From positions 33,138 through 97,137 of the forward strand of contig JBJXGV010000020.1 in assembly GCA_046160485.1 (NCBI GenBank): 64,000 bases of DNA. Direction: 5' to 3'. The DNA is from JBJXGV01 sp046160485 (GTDB lineage Bacteria; Orphanbacterota; Orphanbacteria; JBJXGV01). Position numbers and translations under genes: made by a program. The notes under the pieces are model-generated. The model was not told the origin of the DNA and made no database searches. It saw only the letters and a list, made by a program, of their open reading frames with translations. Position 1 is the first letter of the stretch, and the number at the start of each line of letters is the position of its first letter. Below are positions 1 to 8,075 of the stretch, piece after piece.

Positions 1-481
1 TATTTCCGATGAAGTAGCAGTACTCGACCAGCGTCGCCGAATTGACGTCGAGGTAGAGCCCGCCGCCCTTGTTCGTCGCGACGTTCTCGAGGAACTCGAC
101 TCTCCGGATCACGCAAGCGTTCTCGCTACCGGTCTTGATGCCGCCGCCGTTCGAGGACTTTCCGTTCGTGACGGTGAGGTCCTCGATGAGTGTGGAGCTA
201 TTCGCGTCGCCGGGAACGTAGATGCAGCTACTCAGCGCGCGACCGTTGATGGTTGTGACGCCCATGCCGGAGCCGCGAAGCGTTACACCATTCTTGTGGT
301 TGACGTTCTCATTGAACGTACCAGGGCCGACTTGAACGACGTCTCCACTTTGCGATGCCGCGAGGGCCGCTTGAATGGAGGCATGGGTGCCGGGCACGGT
401 CCGAACGGCCGCGCTAGCCGGAGTCGCGAGCGTCAGAGCGACGAGCGCGACAACAAGGAAAATCGTTCCGAGAGCTTTCAC
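1..481 (-). CDS. Secreted parallel beta-helix protein, partial
   Basis: The gene runs off the left edge of the window, so only about 160 N-terminal residues are visible. Translation from the GTG at 481 gives a signal peptide (MKALGTIFLVVALVALTLA, cleavage near ASA). A repetitive Asn/Gly/Val-rich region follows, with phrases such as QSGDVVQVGPGTFNEN, GVTLRGSGMG and LIEDLTVTNG. This is the pattern of right-handed beta-helix (pectate-lyase-like or NosD-like) surface proteins. An AAGGAG ribosome site lies just upstream of the GTG. No catalytic residues can be assigned and the C-terminus is missing, so a substrate cannot be named. Confidence 0.75.
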   Translation of the reverse strand, partial: MKALGTIFLVVALVALTLATPASAAVRTVPGTHASIQAALAASQSGDVVQVGPGTFNENVNHKNGVTLRGSGMGVTTINGRALSSCIYVPGDANSSTLIEDLTVTNGKSSNGGGIKTGSENACVIRRVEFLENVATNKGGGLYLDVNSATLVEYCYFIGN

Positions 482-804
482 GGTGCGGCTCCTTTCTAGA
501 GTCTGTGGGGGCATGTCCGAATAAGACACGCCGATGATAGAACAGCAACGCCTGTGCCGACTAGAGGAGACTTTGACGCAGCGCGGCCGGAAGTCGTAAA
601 GAGCTTTTCGATAATGCTTTATGGCGTGCACCCAGGTTCGGGGCGCGGCGCGTGCGGATGCGGGGCGCGGGGGAGTTCCCCCAGTCGCGGGGAAAAAGAC
701 CGAGGAATATCGTGCGGCGCCCCGGCATCGGCCTAAAAAACGAGGCGGCGCTCAAGTGAAGAGCGCCGCCCCTTGCAATGCGACTAACTAGGTCTAACTA
801 GCGA
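482..804. other. Intergenic region, no gene seen
   Basis: This 323-base stretch separates two minus-strand secreted-protein genes. The only feature recognised is the terminator hairpin at 744-770. The rest includes a very GC-rich run near 635-690 and short frames without start signals or protein-like composition. The promoter of the leftmost gene should lie here, but no clear -35/-10 pair was found. Confidence 0.6.
744..770 (-). terminator. Rho-independent terminator of the Cys-rich repeat gene
   Basis: Perfect 10-bp inverted repeat: GGCGGCGCTC at 744-753, a 7-base loop, and GAGCGCCGCC at 761-770. On the minus strand the stem is followed by a T run (the complement of AAAAAA at 735-740). It lies 35 bases past the stop codon of the gene ending at 805, so it fits as that gene's terminator. 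Confidence 0.85.
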
Positions 805-2352
805 CTAGCGGTACTGGCCCTTGATTCCGCCCCAGGTCTTCGGCTCGGTCGCGTTCACGCAATTGACCTCCTGGCAGAGGAGGCCCTGATTGAACACGCC
901 ATTCTGGGCCGAACAGTCGCTCTCATAGATGCCGTCGAAGCACGAACCGTCAGCCAAGCAGCACGCGCCCACAGGCGGCGGCGGCGGGCAGAAGGTGTTC
1001 GCACAGTTGGTATCCTGACCCTGCGGAACGCCACCCGTCGCGACACAATCCGCGGGGAGCATATCGGCGCAGAAGCCATCGGTGTAGCAGCAGGCCTCGG
1101 TCGGCTGCGGGCAATTCACGCTCCCGCAGAGTGAGCCGTTGCCCTGGAACGTCCCGCCCGCTCCGACGCAGTTGGCTTCGAGCGTCGAATCGATGCACTG
1201 GCCGTTCGGCAAGCAGCACGCGCCGTGGAGGTTCACGCAGTTCGCGGAACCGCAGTCGGTGCCGCCACCCTGGAAGCTTCCGCCGGCCGCGACGCAATCG
1301 GCTTCGAGAGCGCCGTCCGCGCACGAACCGTCGTTGAAGCAGCAAGCGCCGTAGAAGTTCGGGCAGTTCGCGGACGCGCAGTCGCTCCCGCCGCCCTGGA
1401 ACGCTCCGCCGTTGGCGACGCAGTCAGCTTCGAGAAGGTCATCCGCGCAGGTGCCGTCGAGGTAGCAGCAGGCGCCTGTGAAGTCCGTGCAGGTCGTCGT
1501 CGCGCAGTCGGAACCGGCGCCCTGAGATGTGCCGCCCGCAAGCGCACACTCGTCAACCGTCAGATCCGAGCATGTTCCGTCGACGAAGCAGCAAGCCTCG
1601 GTGACCGGGGGAGGAGCGCCACACGCGTCTTCGAAGGTCGTCCCGACGGAGAGATCGTCGACGATGAACGCAAACGCCGCGCCGCCTGTGCTGCTCTGGC
1701 GAAGGCCGAAGGCCGTGAGAGCGCCGTTAGCCGCACCAGCGTCCGTCGCGGAGATGCTCGGGCTCGACTCGTTGATCGGGTCGACCCACATTTCCGAGAT
1801 TCCACCGACCGCGTTGTAGGAGATAACGATGTTGTACGCCTGCCCGTAGTTGAGCGTCGTCGGCCACGTCGCACCGAGAGGCGGAGCGGGCGGCGCAAGC
1901 GGTGTACCCGACGCGTTCGCCGTCACCGAAAGACCCATCGTGAACGACCCGCCGGAGGGCGTGATGAACACCTTCGACCGGAAGGTCGTGGAACTCACCA
2001 TGAAGTGCGCGAAGTAGTTGCAAACGAGCGTCGCCGAAGGCGCAGGTATCACGAGTTTGAAACAGGCGTAGGTCTTGTCGGTCGACGAACGCGCGGAAGT
2101 GAGCAGACGGTTGTCGTCAGGCGAATTCGACATAAGCCCGCTGGCTGCGGAGCTAAGAACCTGCACGTCGGTGCCCGTGCCGCTGTGATTCGTCCAGTTG
2201 CCGCCGCTGACCGCGACGAGGCCGCCGTCCGAGTAGCTGAAGTCTTCCGACATGAGCGAGCCGGCTTTCGCGTGCGACGCGAACGACGCGACGGCGAGGC
2301 CAAGCGTGAGAAGTCCGACCAGAGCTTTACGAGCGCTAGTAACCTTTTTCAT
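805..2352 (-). CDS. Secreted protein with LamG-like region and six Cys-rich repeats
   Basis: 515 residues from the ATG at 2352, chosen because a GGAGGGA ribosome site precedes it and a signal peptide follows (MKKVTSARKALVGLLTLGLA, cleavage near HAKA). Residues about 31-235 look like a beta-sandwich (LamG or concanavalin-like) domain. Residues 252-498 are six tandem copies of about 37 residues with the pattern ACC-x2-DG-x-C-x(8-9)-C-x3-GG-x2-QG-x3-C-x4-C. The last copies are separated by proline-rich linkers. The even number of Cys per repeat suggests disulfide-stabilised modules outside the cytoplasm. There is no FlgD-like sorting tail. Similar repeats occur in secreted proteins of Planctomycetes and related lineages, but no function is known to me. 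Confidence 0.75.
   Translation of the reverse strand: MKKVTSARKALVGLLTLGLAVASFASHAKAGSLMSEDFSYSDGGLVAVSGGNWTNHSGTGTDVQVLSSAASGLMSNSPDDNRLLTSARSSTDKTYACFKLVIPAPSATLVCNYFAHFMVSSTTFRSKVFITPSGGSFTMGLSVTANASGTPLAPPAPPLGATWPTTLNYGQAYNIVISYNAVGGISEMWVDPINESSPSISATDAGAANGALTAFGLRQSSTGGAAFAFIVDDLSVGTTFEDACGAPPPVTEACCFVDGTCSDLTVDECALAGGTSQGAGSDCATTTCTDFTGACCYLDGTCADDLLEADCVANGGAFQGGGSDCASANCPNFYGACCFNDGSCADGALEADCVAAGGSFQGGGTDCGSANCVNLHGACCLPNGQCIDSTLEANCVGAGGTFQGNGSLCGSVNCPQPTEACCYTDGFCADMLPADCVATGGVPQGQDTNCANTFCPPPPPVGACCLADGSCFDGIYESDCSAQNGVFNQGLLCQEVNCVNATEPKTWGGIKGQYR
859..1599 (-). repeat. Six tandem Cys-rich repeats within the secreted protein
   Basis: Each unit is about 110-130 bases and encodes the ACCxxDGxC...GGxxQG...C module. 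Copies 2, 3 and 4 are most alike (GACCYLDGTC, GACCFNDGSC, GACCLPNGQC). Copies 1, 5 and 6 are more diverged, and copy 6 has lost the QG spacing. The central copies probably arose by recent duplication, while the edge copies are older. Confidence 0.8.
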
Positions 2353-2807
2353 CCGGGTTCCCTCCTCCTCTTCGGTGGATGCTACGTCCGTGAATCTGAG
2401 CACTTCCGTTATGCAAAACCTTGAATTCAAAAAACTTAGACGAACACTTGTAGTCTCGCCATGCGCGCACCGTTCGATCCCAACCGGTTCCTCGCATAAA
2501 CCACTCAGAATGCCAGCCGAGAGAGTAGCAGATGCCGGTTCAAATAAGCTAGTAAAATATTGGCAAATAACCGGTTCGGATGAAGTTTTTTGGCGTGCGG
2601 CGGCATCGCGCCCCAGGTCGCCGGATAAAACTTTCTTCGGCAAGCGATTAGTCAACCGATCCGGAGCCGTACCCGTAATCGCCGCACATGGCCCCCAGAA
2701 CTCCGCGCCGGGGAGTGCTCCGTTCTCTTGAAGTGCGCTCGAATCGAGAAGTCGATAGACTCGCGGCCTCACGTTCTCAAGGAGGGCATGTGCACGGCGC
2801 AGTCAGG
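2353..2807. promoter_or_regulatory. AT-richer divergent control region with repeated CCGGTTC sites
   Basis: This 455-base region lies between the minus-strand Cys-rich protein and the plus-strand nucleoside phosphorylase. It is clearly less GC-rich than its surroundings (for example 2400-2460 and 2540-2590). CCGGTTC occurs three times, at 2484-2490, 2535-2541 and 2571-2577. The first and third lie in the palindrome AACCGGTT. These could be operator sites for a nucleoside-responsive repressor, but this is inference. No gene is seen. Confidence 0.4.
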
Positions 2808-4145
2808 ATGAACGAAGTTATTGCGCGAAAGCGGGACGGGGAGCAACTCCCCGCCGACACCATCGGCGCGTGGATTCGCGGTGTGACCGCCGGCGACGTG
2901 CCGGATTACCAGAGCGCCGCGCTCCTGATGGCCATCTACCTCCGCGGCATGAGCCGCGACGAGATGGCCGCGCTCACGCGGGCGATGATGGTTTCTGGAG
3001 AGTGCCTCGACTTGTCGCGCATCAATGGGACGAAGGTCGACAAACACTCGACAGGCGGCGTCGGGGATAAAGTCTCGCTCTATCTGGGGCCGTTGATTGC
3101 CGCGTGCGGGGTGCCTGTTCCGATGCTCTCGGGAAGGAGCCTCGGGTTTTCCGGTGGGACCCTCGACAAACTGGAGTCGATCCCCGGTTATCGAACCCGC
3201 CTCGAGACCGCGGAGTTCATCGACGTGGTGCGGAAGGTCGGGGTCTCCATCATCGGTCAGACGGAACGGCTGGCGCCCGCTGATAAGGTCCTTTATGCGC
3301 TACGCGACGCCACGGCGACGGTCAGCTGTATTCCGCTCATCGTCGCGAGCATCCTATCGAAGAAACTTGCTGCGGGGCCTGATGCGGTTGTCTTCGACGT
3401 CAAGGTCGGGCGGGGCGCGTTCATGGAGAGTCTCGACGACGCGCGCGCGCTGGCTCGCGCGCTCGTGGATCTCTCGCACGAGATGGGCCGGCGCGCGGTC
3501 GCGTGGATCACGAGCATGGACGAGCCGCTCGGCCGCGCTGTCGGAAACGCGCTCGAAGTCGAGGAGACGATCGCGTACCTCGGCGGCGAGGCTATTCCTG
3601 ACTTGCATGTGCTGGGTCTTGCGCTCGGCGGCGAGATGCTCGTTCTCGGCGGCGCGGCGCGCGATCTCTCGGAGGGGATCGCGAAGATCCGCGAGGCTCG
3701 CGCGTCCGGGCGCGGCCTGCAAGCGCTGCGCGCGATGATCGAAGCGCAAGGCGGCGACGCTCGCGTGGTTGACGATCCCGCTCGCCTGCCGCGCGCGCGC
3801 GCGAGCGAAGTCGTGCGCGCCGGCGCCGAAGGAGTGGTCGCGAGCGTCGACGCGCGCCGCATCGGATTTTGTGCGACGCGTCTGGGTGCGGGACGCGCGC
3901 GGAAGGAGGACGCGGTTTCCGCCGGAGCTGGCATTGTGATTCACAAACGGAGTGGGGAAGCGGTTCGCCGGGGCGACATTCTCGCGACGCTCCATGCCGA
4001 CACCGAGGACGCGATTAGTGCCGAGCGTGAAGATGTGCTCGCGGCGTTCGAGGTGTCCGAACAAAAACGAACGGCAAAGCCGCTGCTCCTGTTGCGCGTC
4101 ACGCGCGATGGCGAGGAGCCCGCGCCCGCGATCGAGAGCGCCTGA
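2808..4145 (+). CDS. deoA: Pyrimidine-nucleoside / thymidine phosphorylase
   Basis: Catalyses phosphorolysis of thymidine, deoxyuridine or uridine to the free base plus (deoxy)ribose-1-phosphate, in the cytoplasm. The 445-residue product has the family signature SGRSLGFSGGTLDKLE (residues 108-123) and the phosphate-binding KHSTGGVGDK (79-88). It also has the typical N-terminus NEVIARKRDGEQL and the C-terminal alpha/beta domain, and its length is normal. The ATG at 2808 fits family alignments. A GTG at 2790 in the same frame lies just after AAGGAGGG (2779-2786) and could be the real start, adding six residues. deoC follows 90 bases later. A thymidine-only versus broad pyrimidine (Pdp) specificity cannot be decided by eye. 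Confidence 0.93.
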   Translation: MNEVIARKRDGEQLPADTIGAWIRGVTAGDVPDYQSAALLMAIYLRGMSRDEMAALTRAMMVSGECLDLSRINGTKVDKHSTGGVGDKVSLYLGPLIAACGVPVPMLSGRSLGFSGGTLDKLESIPGYRTRLETAEFIDVVRKVGVSIIGQTERLAPADKVLYALRDATATVSCIPLIVASILSKKLAAGPDAVVFDVKVGRGAFMESLDDARALARALVDLSHEMGRRAVAWITSMDEPLGRAVGNALEVEETIAYLGGEAIPDLHVLGLALGGEMLVLGGAARDLSEGIAKIREARASGRGLQALRAMIEAQGGDARVVDDPARLPRARASEVVRAGAEGVVASVDARRIGFCATRLGAGRARKEDAVSAGAGIVIHKRSGEAVRRGDILATLHADTEDAISAEREDVLAAFEVSEQKRTAKPLLLLRVTRDGEEPAPAIESA

Positions 4146-4158
4146 CCCATATTCGGTA

Positions 4159-4186
4159 TTGGAATCGGTCAAGCCGGCGCTATTAT
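4159..4186 (+). promoter_or_regulatory. Putative promoter of deoC
   Basis: TTGGAA (4159-4164), a 16-base spacer, then TATTAT (4181-4186). It sits between deoA and deoC, about 50 bases before the deoC start, so deoC may be transcribed on its own as well as from deoA. Prediction by eye only. Confidence 0.45.
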
Positions 4187-4235
4187 CGGGCCCCGAAGCG
4201 AACGGTTCTTGTCACGTACACGGAGATGACCGCTG

Positions 4236-5183
4236 ATGGTGTACGACCCGCGCGAGGATGATCTCGTCGAGGAGATTACGCGCCTTGTGATCGAACGGCT
4301 TCGCGCCGGCGAGCAGCGCCCTGGTTCGCGCGCGAGCGAGCCGTACCCCGACGAGGGCCATTGCGAGCCGTGCGGTACATGGGGACAATGCGCCGAGAAG
4401 TGCCCGAGCGTCTTTCGCGCGTTCGTCGACTGTGGCGCTTGTCGCATCTCCGCGCGCCCCGGTCTGGTTCACCAGGCGAAGGACCTCGCCGCGTACATCG
4501 ATCACACTCTGCTTAAGCCGGACGCGACGAAGGAGCAGGTCGAGGCGCTCTGTCACGAGGCGCGCGCGAACCATTTCGCTTCCGTCTGCCTAAATGGAGT
4601 TTGGGTTTCGACGGCGGCGCAGTTGTTGGCGGGGTCAGACGTCATTGTTTGCGCGGTCGTCGGTTTTCCGCTCGGCGCGATGCAGCCCGAGGCGAAGGCA
4701 TACGAGACGCGACGAGCGGTGCTCGACGGTGCGTGCGAGATCGACATGGTGATCGAGGTCGGCGCGTTGAAAAGCGGTGAATACCGGCTCGTCGAGCGCG
4801 ACATCCGCGGTGTCGTCGAGGCGGCGCGTGTTCGGCGCGCCGCCGTGAAGGTCATCATCGAAACGGCGCTTCTCTCGCACGACGAGAAAGTGAAGGCGTG
4901 CACACTCGCCAAGGCCGCGGGCGCCGACTTCGTGAAGACGTCTACCGGTTTCGCTGCCGCGGGCGCGACGGTGGAGGATGTCCGTCTCATGCGCGAGATC
5001 GTCGGCGACCAGATGGGTGTCAAGGCCGCCGGCGGCATTCGCGACACACAGACCGCGATGGCGATGATCTCGGCAGGAGCGACGCGAATCGGCGCGAGCG
5101 CGAGCGTCGCGATCGTGAAGAATCCGGTACAAGGCTCGCGCGACGCGGCTGCGGCCGCCCCCGCGAAAGGAACGACCTACTAG
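4236..5183 (+). CDS. deoC: Deoxyribose-phosphate aldolase with N-terminal targeting helix and Cys cluster
   Basis: Cleaves 2-deoxyribose-5-phosphate to acetaldehyde and glyceraldehyde-3-phosphate. The aldolase core spans residues about 82-300, with YIDHTLLKPDAT, the Schiff-base lysine K234 (FVKTSTGF) and the second lysine K263 (VKAAGGIR). At 315 residues it is about 60-90 longer than ordinary DeoC because of an N-terminal extension. Residues 8-22 form an amphipathic helix (DDLVEEITRLVIERL) like BMC encapsulation peptides. Residues 43-69 hold six cysteines (C43, C46, C52, C56, C66, C69). The ATG at 4236 has GGAG ten bases upstream. This architecture, together with shell genes in the same window, points to a microcompartment-targeted DeoC. 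The role of the Cys cluster is unknown; metal or Fe-S binding is possible. Confidence 0.93.
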   Translation: MVYDPREDDLVEEITRLVIERLRAGEQRPGSRASEPYPDEGHCEPCGTWGQCAEKCPSVFRAFVDCGACRISARPGLVHQAKDLAAYIDHTLLKPDATKEQVEALCHEARANHFASVCLNGVWVSTAAQLLAGSDVIVCAVVGFPLGAMQPEAKAYETRRAVLDGACEIDMVIEVGALKSGEYRLVERDIRGVVEAARVRRAAVKVIIETALLSHDEKVKACTLAKAAGADFVKTSTGFAAAGATVEDVRLMREIVGDQMGVKAAGGIRDTQTAMAMISAGATRIGASASVAIVKNPVQGSRDAAAAAPAKGTTY

Positions 5184-5214
5184 AGCGCGGCGCGGTCGTC
5201 CGGCTTCGCGGTTC

Positions 5215-6756
5215 TTACCTGACGTAACCCAACGCGCGAAGCTTCGCGACGGTTTCGTCATCCATGGCTTGGGTGTTCACGCCGCGCACCGAGTCGGCCG
5301 GCTCGGCGCGTACCCGGGTCGCGATTTCCTCGATCATCGATTCGGCGACGCGCTCGCGCGCGCTTACGAGATTGCGCGTCTCTTGCGCGTCGGTCGCCAG
5401 ATCGAACAATTGAATCTGAGGGGGAGCGCTCGCACCCGCGTTGCGAGGCGACGAGATCAGGAGCTTCCAGCGGCCGGACGAGAGCGCTCGGAGGCTCTCG
5501 TCGACGGGCATCGCTTGCTGCCGGCACTGCGTTTCGGAATACGACGCGACCTCCGACACTTCGCCGTGCACGCGCGGCCAAAGCGACATGCCGTCGATCG
5601 CCGCGGGCGGCTCGAGGCCGATGTGCGCCAGAATCGTCGGCATGATATCGATGGAGCGGACACGTCCAGCAATCGCGCGGCCGCTCGGAACGCCCGGTCC
5701 CGCGAGCAAGAGCGGGACGCGCAGAAGCGGTTCCCACAGTCGCGAGCCGTGCTCGAAGTAGTAGTCGTGTTCGCCGAGCCCCTCCCCGTGGTCGGACGTA
5801 ACAGCGAACAGTGTTTGCGAAAAGAGCCCCCACGACGAGAGCGAATCGAGGAGCGCGCCAACGCATCGGTCCGTGTAGGTCACCTCCGCGTCGTAGCGTG
5901 CGGTCATGTGATCGACGTCTCGCGGCGTCACGCGTCCGGCGGTCGCCTCCGCGTGGAATGTCTCGCCTGATCCATCCATCGCTCCGCCATAGTCGCGATC
6001 GTAGAGCCGCTCGAACGGCGCCGGCGGATCGTACGGTTCGTGCGGATCGAAGAGGTGCACCCAGAGAAAGAACGGCCGCGGCGCGGCAGACGTTCGCAAT
6101 GAATCGAGCCATGCCGTCGCCTCGCGCACGGTCGACTCGCCGCGCCGTTGGTAGGGGCCGAACCAGGTGTCGATCCACCACGAGGCGACCGGGTTCGCAC
6201 TCTCCTGGTCGGGCGTCAGGCGCGGGCTCGCGCCGCGGCGGAGCGGATCTTCCATCGTGTCGCCGAACGACGCGAAGCCCTGATCGATCCCGAAGCGGCG
6301 ATCGAGAACGAACGCGCTGACGAACGCCGCAGTGGCAAACCCCGCCTCCGAGAGAATTTCCGCGAGCGTCGTTTCCTGCGGTGCGAGCGCGTAGACGCCG
6401 TTGTCGTGAACGCCGTGACTCGTGGGGTAGCGGCCTGTCAGTATCGACGCGTGCGACGGCAGAGTCGACGGAATCTGCGCGTTCGCGTCGGCGAAAACAA
6501 CGCCGGCGCGAGCGAGTGCGTCGAGCGTCGGCGTGCGCACGGACGGGTTGCCATACGCGCCGAGTCGATCGGAGCGAAGCGTGTCAATCGTGATGAGGAC
6601 GATGTTGCGCGGCGGCGAGGGATCGGCGCGGCGCGTACATCCCGCGCCGATGAGGACGGCCGCGATGAGGCCGAGCGTCGCGGCCGCGCGCGCACGCGCG
6701 GAGGGCGCGTTGCGCGGCGCGCGTATGTCGGGGCTTCGTCGGCGCGAGCGATTCAC
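5215..6756 (-). CDS. Sulfatase-superfamily lipoprotein
   Basis: 513 residues starting at a GTG. The N-terminus is basic, then hydrophobic, and ends in a lipobox (LIGAGC, Cys40), so it is probably anchored to a membrane outside the cytoplasm. The alkaline-phosphatase/sulfatase fold is shown by NIVLITIDTLRSDRLGAYG near the N-terminus, TLPSHASILTGRYPTSHG (about 98-115), the metal site SDHGEGLGEHD, and the C-terminal WKLLI/FDLATDAQETRNL region. The position of the sulfatase nucleophile (CxPSR or SxPSR, converted to formylglycine) is TLPSH here. It is therefore probably not a formylglycine sulfatase and may act as a phosphodiesterase or phosphatase with Thr98 as nucleophile. It is divergent from the NifS-like gene at 6847. 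Confidence 0.8.
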   Translation of the reverse strand: MNRSRRRSPDIRAPRNAPSARARAAATLGLIAAVLIGAGCTRRADPSPPRNIVLITIDTLRSDRLGAYGNPSVRTPTLDALARAGVVFADANAQIPSTLPSHASILTGRYPTSHGVHDNGVYALAPQETTLAEILSEAGFATAAFVSAFVLDRRFGIDQGFASFGDTMEDPLRRGASPRLTPDQESANPVASWWIDTWFGPYQRRGESTVREATAWLDSLRTSAAPRPFFLWVHLFDPHEPYDPPAPFERLYDRDYGGAMDGSGETFHAEATAGRVTPRDVDHMTARYDAEVTYTDRCVGALLDSLSSWGLFSQTLFAVTSDHGEGLGEHDYYFEHGSRLWEPLLRVPLLLAGPGVPSGRAIAGRVRSIDIMPTILAHIGLEPPAAIDGMSLWPRVHGEVSEVASYSETQCRQQAMPVDESLRALSSGRWKLLISSPRNAGASAPPQIQLFDLATDAQETRNLVSARERVAESMIEEIATRVRAEPADSVRGVNTQAMDDETVAKLRALGYVR

Positions 6757-6762
6757 ACGCGC

Positions 6763-6793
6763 AGTATAGTGGGCGCCCTGCGCGCGCCGTCAA
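6763..6793 (-). promoter_or_regulatory. Putative promoter of the sulfatase-like gene
   Basis: Read on the minus strand: TTGACG (complement of 6788-6793), a 19-base spacer, then TATACT (complement of 6763-6768). The -10 box ends only 6 bases before the GTG at 6756, which implies a leaderless or nearly leaderless message. Confidence 0.5.
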
Positions 6794-6809
6794 CGCGATC
6801 GTCGTTGCG

Positions 6810-6838
6810 TTGACGACCCCTCACGCTGCCCCTAGAGT
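6810..6838 (+). promoter_or_regulatory. Putative promoter of the NifS-like gene
   Basis: TTGACG (6810-6815), a 17-base spacer and TAGAGT (6833-6838). The ATG begins 8 bases after the -10 box at 6847 and no ribosome site fits between, so the transcript is expected to be leaderless. Confidence 0.55.
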
Positions 6839-6846
6839 CGGCGGTC

Positions 6847-8043
6847 ATGGCCCCGCGCATCTATTTCGATCATGCATCGGGCACCCCTCCGTGTCGTGCG
6901 GCGATCGAGGCGATGCGTCCGTTCACCGACGGCGCGCACTTCGCGAACGCGACGTCGCTGCACGCGGAGGGTGCGTTCTGCTTCGCGGCGATCGAGCGCG
7001 CTCGGGAACACGTGGCGCGCATGCTGGGCGCGCGGAGCGACGAAATCGTCTTTACGTCGTGCGGAACGGAAGCGGTGAACCTCGCGATCAAGGGGCTCGC
7101 CGCGGCGACCCTCGCGCCGTCCCACGGCGTCTCGCCGGCGCCGGATGCGAGACCCGTCGTGACGTCGGTTGCCGAACCGCTCGCAATTGTGAACGCGTTG
7201 AATTCGCTCGAGCGAGTCGGCGCCGCCGCCGATCGCGTCCCCGTCGATGCGGCCGGCGTGGTCGATGTCGCCGCCATTCGGGAGAGGCTCGCCAGGCCCG
7301 CGGCGTTCGTCGTAACGCATCACGCGAGTCGTGAGACCGGCGTGGCGCAGCCGGTCGAGCAGATTGCCGCGGCCGCGCGCGCGGCCTGCGTGCCGCTTGT
7401 TTGCGATGCAACCGCGAGCGCCGGGCTTTTGGCGCTCGACGTCGCGAATCTCGGCGCGGACCTTGTTGCGATTTCGGCGCACACGTTCGGCGGGCCGCAG
7501 GGCGCGGGCGCACTCTGGATTCGCCGCGGCGTGCGCATCCGTCCGATGATCGACGGAGGCACGGAAGAATTCGGTTTGCGGGCAGGGACCGTGAACGTCG
7601 CAGCGATCGCCGGCATGGGCGCCGCCGCGGAGGAGGCGCACGGCGACATGGCGATTCGCGCGGCGCGACTCCACGATCTCGCCGCCGCGCTGCGCGACGG
7701 TCTTCTCCGCGTTTGTCCGACGGCGCGCGTATCGAGTCCGATCCGCGGCGGGATTCCTGGATACGTTCACGCGGCGTTCCGCGGCCTCGATGGCGAGGCG
7801 CTCGTCGCGTTGCTCGACGGCGAAGGCGTCGCTGCATCGACGGGCTCGCCTTGCGCGACGGGCACCGGCAAGCCCTCGCACGTCCTGCTCGCGATGGGAA
7901 TCCCGGCGGAGGAAGCGCGCGGCACCCTGCTTCTCACCTTAGGGGCGAGTAACACGCGCGACGACATCGACCGTTTCCTCGAGATCTTGCCGCGTTCGAT
8001 CGCGCGCCTTCGTTCTATCGCGGATCGCGATAATCGCGGTTGA
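6847..8043 (+). CDS. NifS/IscS-like aminotransferase class V protein lacking the PLP lysine
   Basis: 398 residues covering the whole cysteine desulfurase fold: YFDHASGTPP at the N-terminus, TSCGTEAVNLAIKG (70-83), RAGTVNVAAIAG, and a C-terminal PSHVLLAMGIPAEEARGTLLLTLG. The catalytic-loop cysteine is kept (TGSPCATG, Cys336). However, the PLP-binding lysine of SxHK is Thr213 (ISAHTFGGPQG, codon ACG). By alignment from memory, the PLP-stacking His is Pro111, the ANNETG asparagine is lost (ASRETG), and the Gln of DxxQ is Ala190. The aspartate D187 and His212 remain. A normal PLP desulfurase reaction therefore seems impossible. It could be a sulfur carrier, a regulatory paralogue or a repurposed fold. 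No iscU-type partner is adjacent. Confidence 0.8.
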   Translation: MAPRIYFDHASGTPPCRAAIEAMRPFTDGAHFANATSLHAEGAFCFAAIERAREHVARMLGARSDEIVFTSCGTEAVNLAIKGLAAATLAPSHGVSPAPDARPVVTSVAEPLAIVNALNSLERVGAAADRVPVDAAGVVDVAAIRERLARPAAFVVTHHASRETGVAQPVEQIAAAARAACVPLVCDATASAGLLALDVANLGADLVAISAHTFGGPQGAGALWIRRGVRIRPMIDGGTEEFGLRAGTVNVAAIAGMGAAAEEAHGDMAIRAARLHDLAAALRDGLLRVCPTARVSSPIRGGIPGYVHAAFRGLDGEALVALLDGEGVAASTGSPCATGTGKPSHVLLAMGIPAEEARGTLLLTLGASNTRDDIDRFLEILPRSIARLRSIADRDNRG

Positions 8044-8075
8044 ATTGCCGCATCGAACTGCTAGAGTAGCCGCAT

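Noticed and set aside
859..1599. Tandem repeat array considered as CRISPR
   Set aside because: Units are coding, about 110-130 bases with no unique spacers, and encode a continuous Cys-rich protein.
1225..2424. 399-residue plus-strand open frame opposite the Cys-rich repeat protein
   Set aside because: Repetitive RAVR/EVR composition mirrors the repeats on the real strand; no ribosome site.
2788..2811. ATG at 2788 right after AAGGAGGG
   Set aside because: This frame stops after seven codons; could be a tiny leader peptide but the ribosome site more likely serves the deoA start at 2790 or 2808.
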